A stretch of 64,000 nucleotides of DNA, taken from NCBI RefSeq assembly GCF_016461955.1, contig NZ_JADMNM010000001.1, forward strand, positions 469,179-533,178. Reading direction: 5' to 3'. Source of the DNA: Qipengyuania sp. YIM B01966. GTDB lineage: Bacteria; Pseudomonadota; Alphaproteobacteria; Sphingomonadales; Sphingomonadaceae. Made by a program: the position numbers and the translations under genes. Below are positions 63,472 to 64,000 of this stretch, piece after piece. Within the stretch, counting starts at the first letter, position 1, and each line of letters begins with the position of its first letter. Under the pieces are notes generated by a model. That model worked only from the letters and a program-made list of their open reading frames with translations. It made no database searches and was not told the DNA's origin.

Positions 63472-63878
63472 CACGCCGCGTCCCGCCGCGCGTGCCACGC
63501 GGAGCTGAGCTGGAGGGCGAGCGGCAGCGGGCGCGGCGCGTAATCATCGGTCACCAGCGCAAGCGGCGTGGGCTTGGGGGCGGGCTCCGGCTCGGCCATC
63601 ACCGCCGGCAGATCGCCCTCGCCCAGCACCGTCGCCTCATCGCCTGCCAGCAGGACGACATATTCGCGCGTGTCGGCGCGCAGCAGCACCACGCTCCGCT
63701 TGGGATCAAGCGCAAGGCGTTCGGCTACCTCCAGCCGCCGGCGTGCGCGCGGCGCGGCGATGCCGGCCAGCCCCGGCACGCCTGCGCCGAACCGGCGCAG
63801 CGCCCATACGCCGCCGCCCAGCAGGCCCAGCACCACGGCGAGCGCGCCCACTATCCGCATCAGCGAGACGAGGTCCAT
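63471..63878 (-). CDS. fliO: Flagellar biosynthesis protein FliO
   Basis: FliO helps assemble the FliP ring. The 135-residue protein has one N-terminal membrane helix (LMRIVGALAVVLGLLGGGVWAL) and a small cytoplasmic domain with the family pattern RRLEVAERLALDPKRSVVLLRADTREYVVLL. The stop of fliN and the start of fliO overlap as TGATG, as do fliO and fliP, so the three are tightly coupled. FliO is poorly conserved; assignment rests on position and layout. Confidence 0.88.
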   Translation of the reverse strand: MDLVSLMRIVGALAVVLGLLGGGVWALRRFGAGVPGLAGIAAPRARRRLEVAERLALDPKRSVVLLRADTREYVVLLAGDEATVLGEGDLPAVMAEPEPAPKPTPLALVTDDYAPRPLPLALQLSSAWHARRDAA

Positions 63879-64000
63879 CAGGCTGCCCCCGCCCGGTGCG
63901 TTTCGGTGATCGCCAGCGCCATCGCCTCGGCATTCACCTCGACCTCGCCGCGCGCGACCATTCGGCCATTGACCATGGTCTGAGCCCCTAGATTTCCTCC
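63878..64000 (-). CDS. fliN: Flagellar switch protein FliN (C-terminal fragment, 5' end outside window)
   Basis: Only about 40 codons lie inside the window. They encode LGAQTMVNGRMVARGEVEVN and a final MALAITETHRAGAA, which match the end of the SpoA domain of FliN (the usual xVNGxxVAxGEVVV...xITE). FliN forms the C-ring that CheY acts on. Gene order fliN-fliO-fliP supports it. Confidence 0.82.
   Translation of the reverse strand, partial: GGNLGAQTMVNGRMVARGEVEVNAEAMALAITETHRAGAA

Overview
The window is a dense, high-GC chromosomal stretch with short gaps, many 1-4 bp gene overlaps, and no tRNA, rRNA, insertion sequence, prophage or CRISPR that I could see. Gene content points to an alphaproteobacterium, most likely a motile member of the Sphingomonadales. 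The evidence is CtrA with RcdA, a PduO-type adenosyltransferase, DUF465/YdcH, DUF1465, DUF4167 and FlaF proteins, a GANTC site and a CtrA-like box upstream of ctrA, and the run hisS-prfA-prmC-DUF4167-lnt-metK. The order call is inference from gene families; no 16S gene is present.

1-20 kb is mostly housekeeping and small-molecule metabolism. It holds ptsP, a RodZ-like protein, the TPR protein CpoB and tilS (running off the left edge), two divergent DUF465 genes, rcdA, glycerol kinase, a metallo-hydrolase, quinolinate synthase, an old-yellow-enzyme reductase, lipB, several transporters, arsC, and a TonB-dependent siderophore receptor behind Fur-like repeats. An orphan two-cluster [2Fe-2S] protein and a class II aldolase follow.

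20.5-28.4 kb is a complete chemotaxis operon: cheA-cheW-cheY-cheB-cheR, then a membrane GGDEF-EAL protein and a chemoreceptor with two membrane segments but almost no periplasmic domain. 28.7-32.2 kb is a CoA-transferase operon in which a HAD-type lipoprotein gene sits between the two subunits of the 3-oxoacid CoA-transferase, preceded by a perfect palindrome.

32.1-39.3 kb (minus strand) is translation and envelope housekeeping. 39-58 kb holds ppa, an MscS channel with a BON domain, lptB, rpoN, ctrA with a recognisable cell-cycle promoter, trmB, malic enzyme, mutS, hydroxybutyryl-CoA dehydrogenase, the cobalamin adenosyltransferase, gluQ and an HNH protein.

58.2-64 kb is a flagellar region: flaF (minus strand), then motA-STAS-cheY-cheA-cheW (plus strand), then fliP, fliO and the end of fliN (minus strand). 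The cheW of this second chemotaxis set loses its 3' end exactly where the inverted fliP begins, which looks like a rearrangement junction.

I did not find a clear new defence or mobile system. The observations most worth checking are the cheW/fliP junction, the palindrome and embedded lipoprotein in the CoA-transferase operon, the CheA with an extra CheW-like domain, and repeated sharing of a CTAG stop by tail-to-tail genes.
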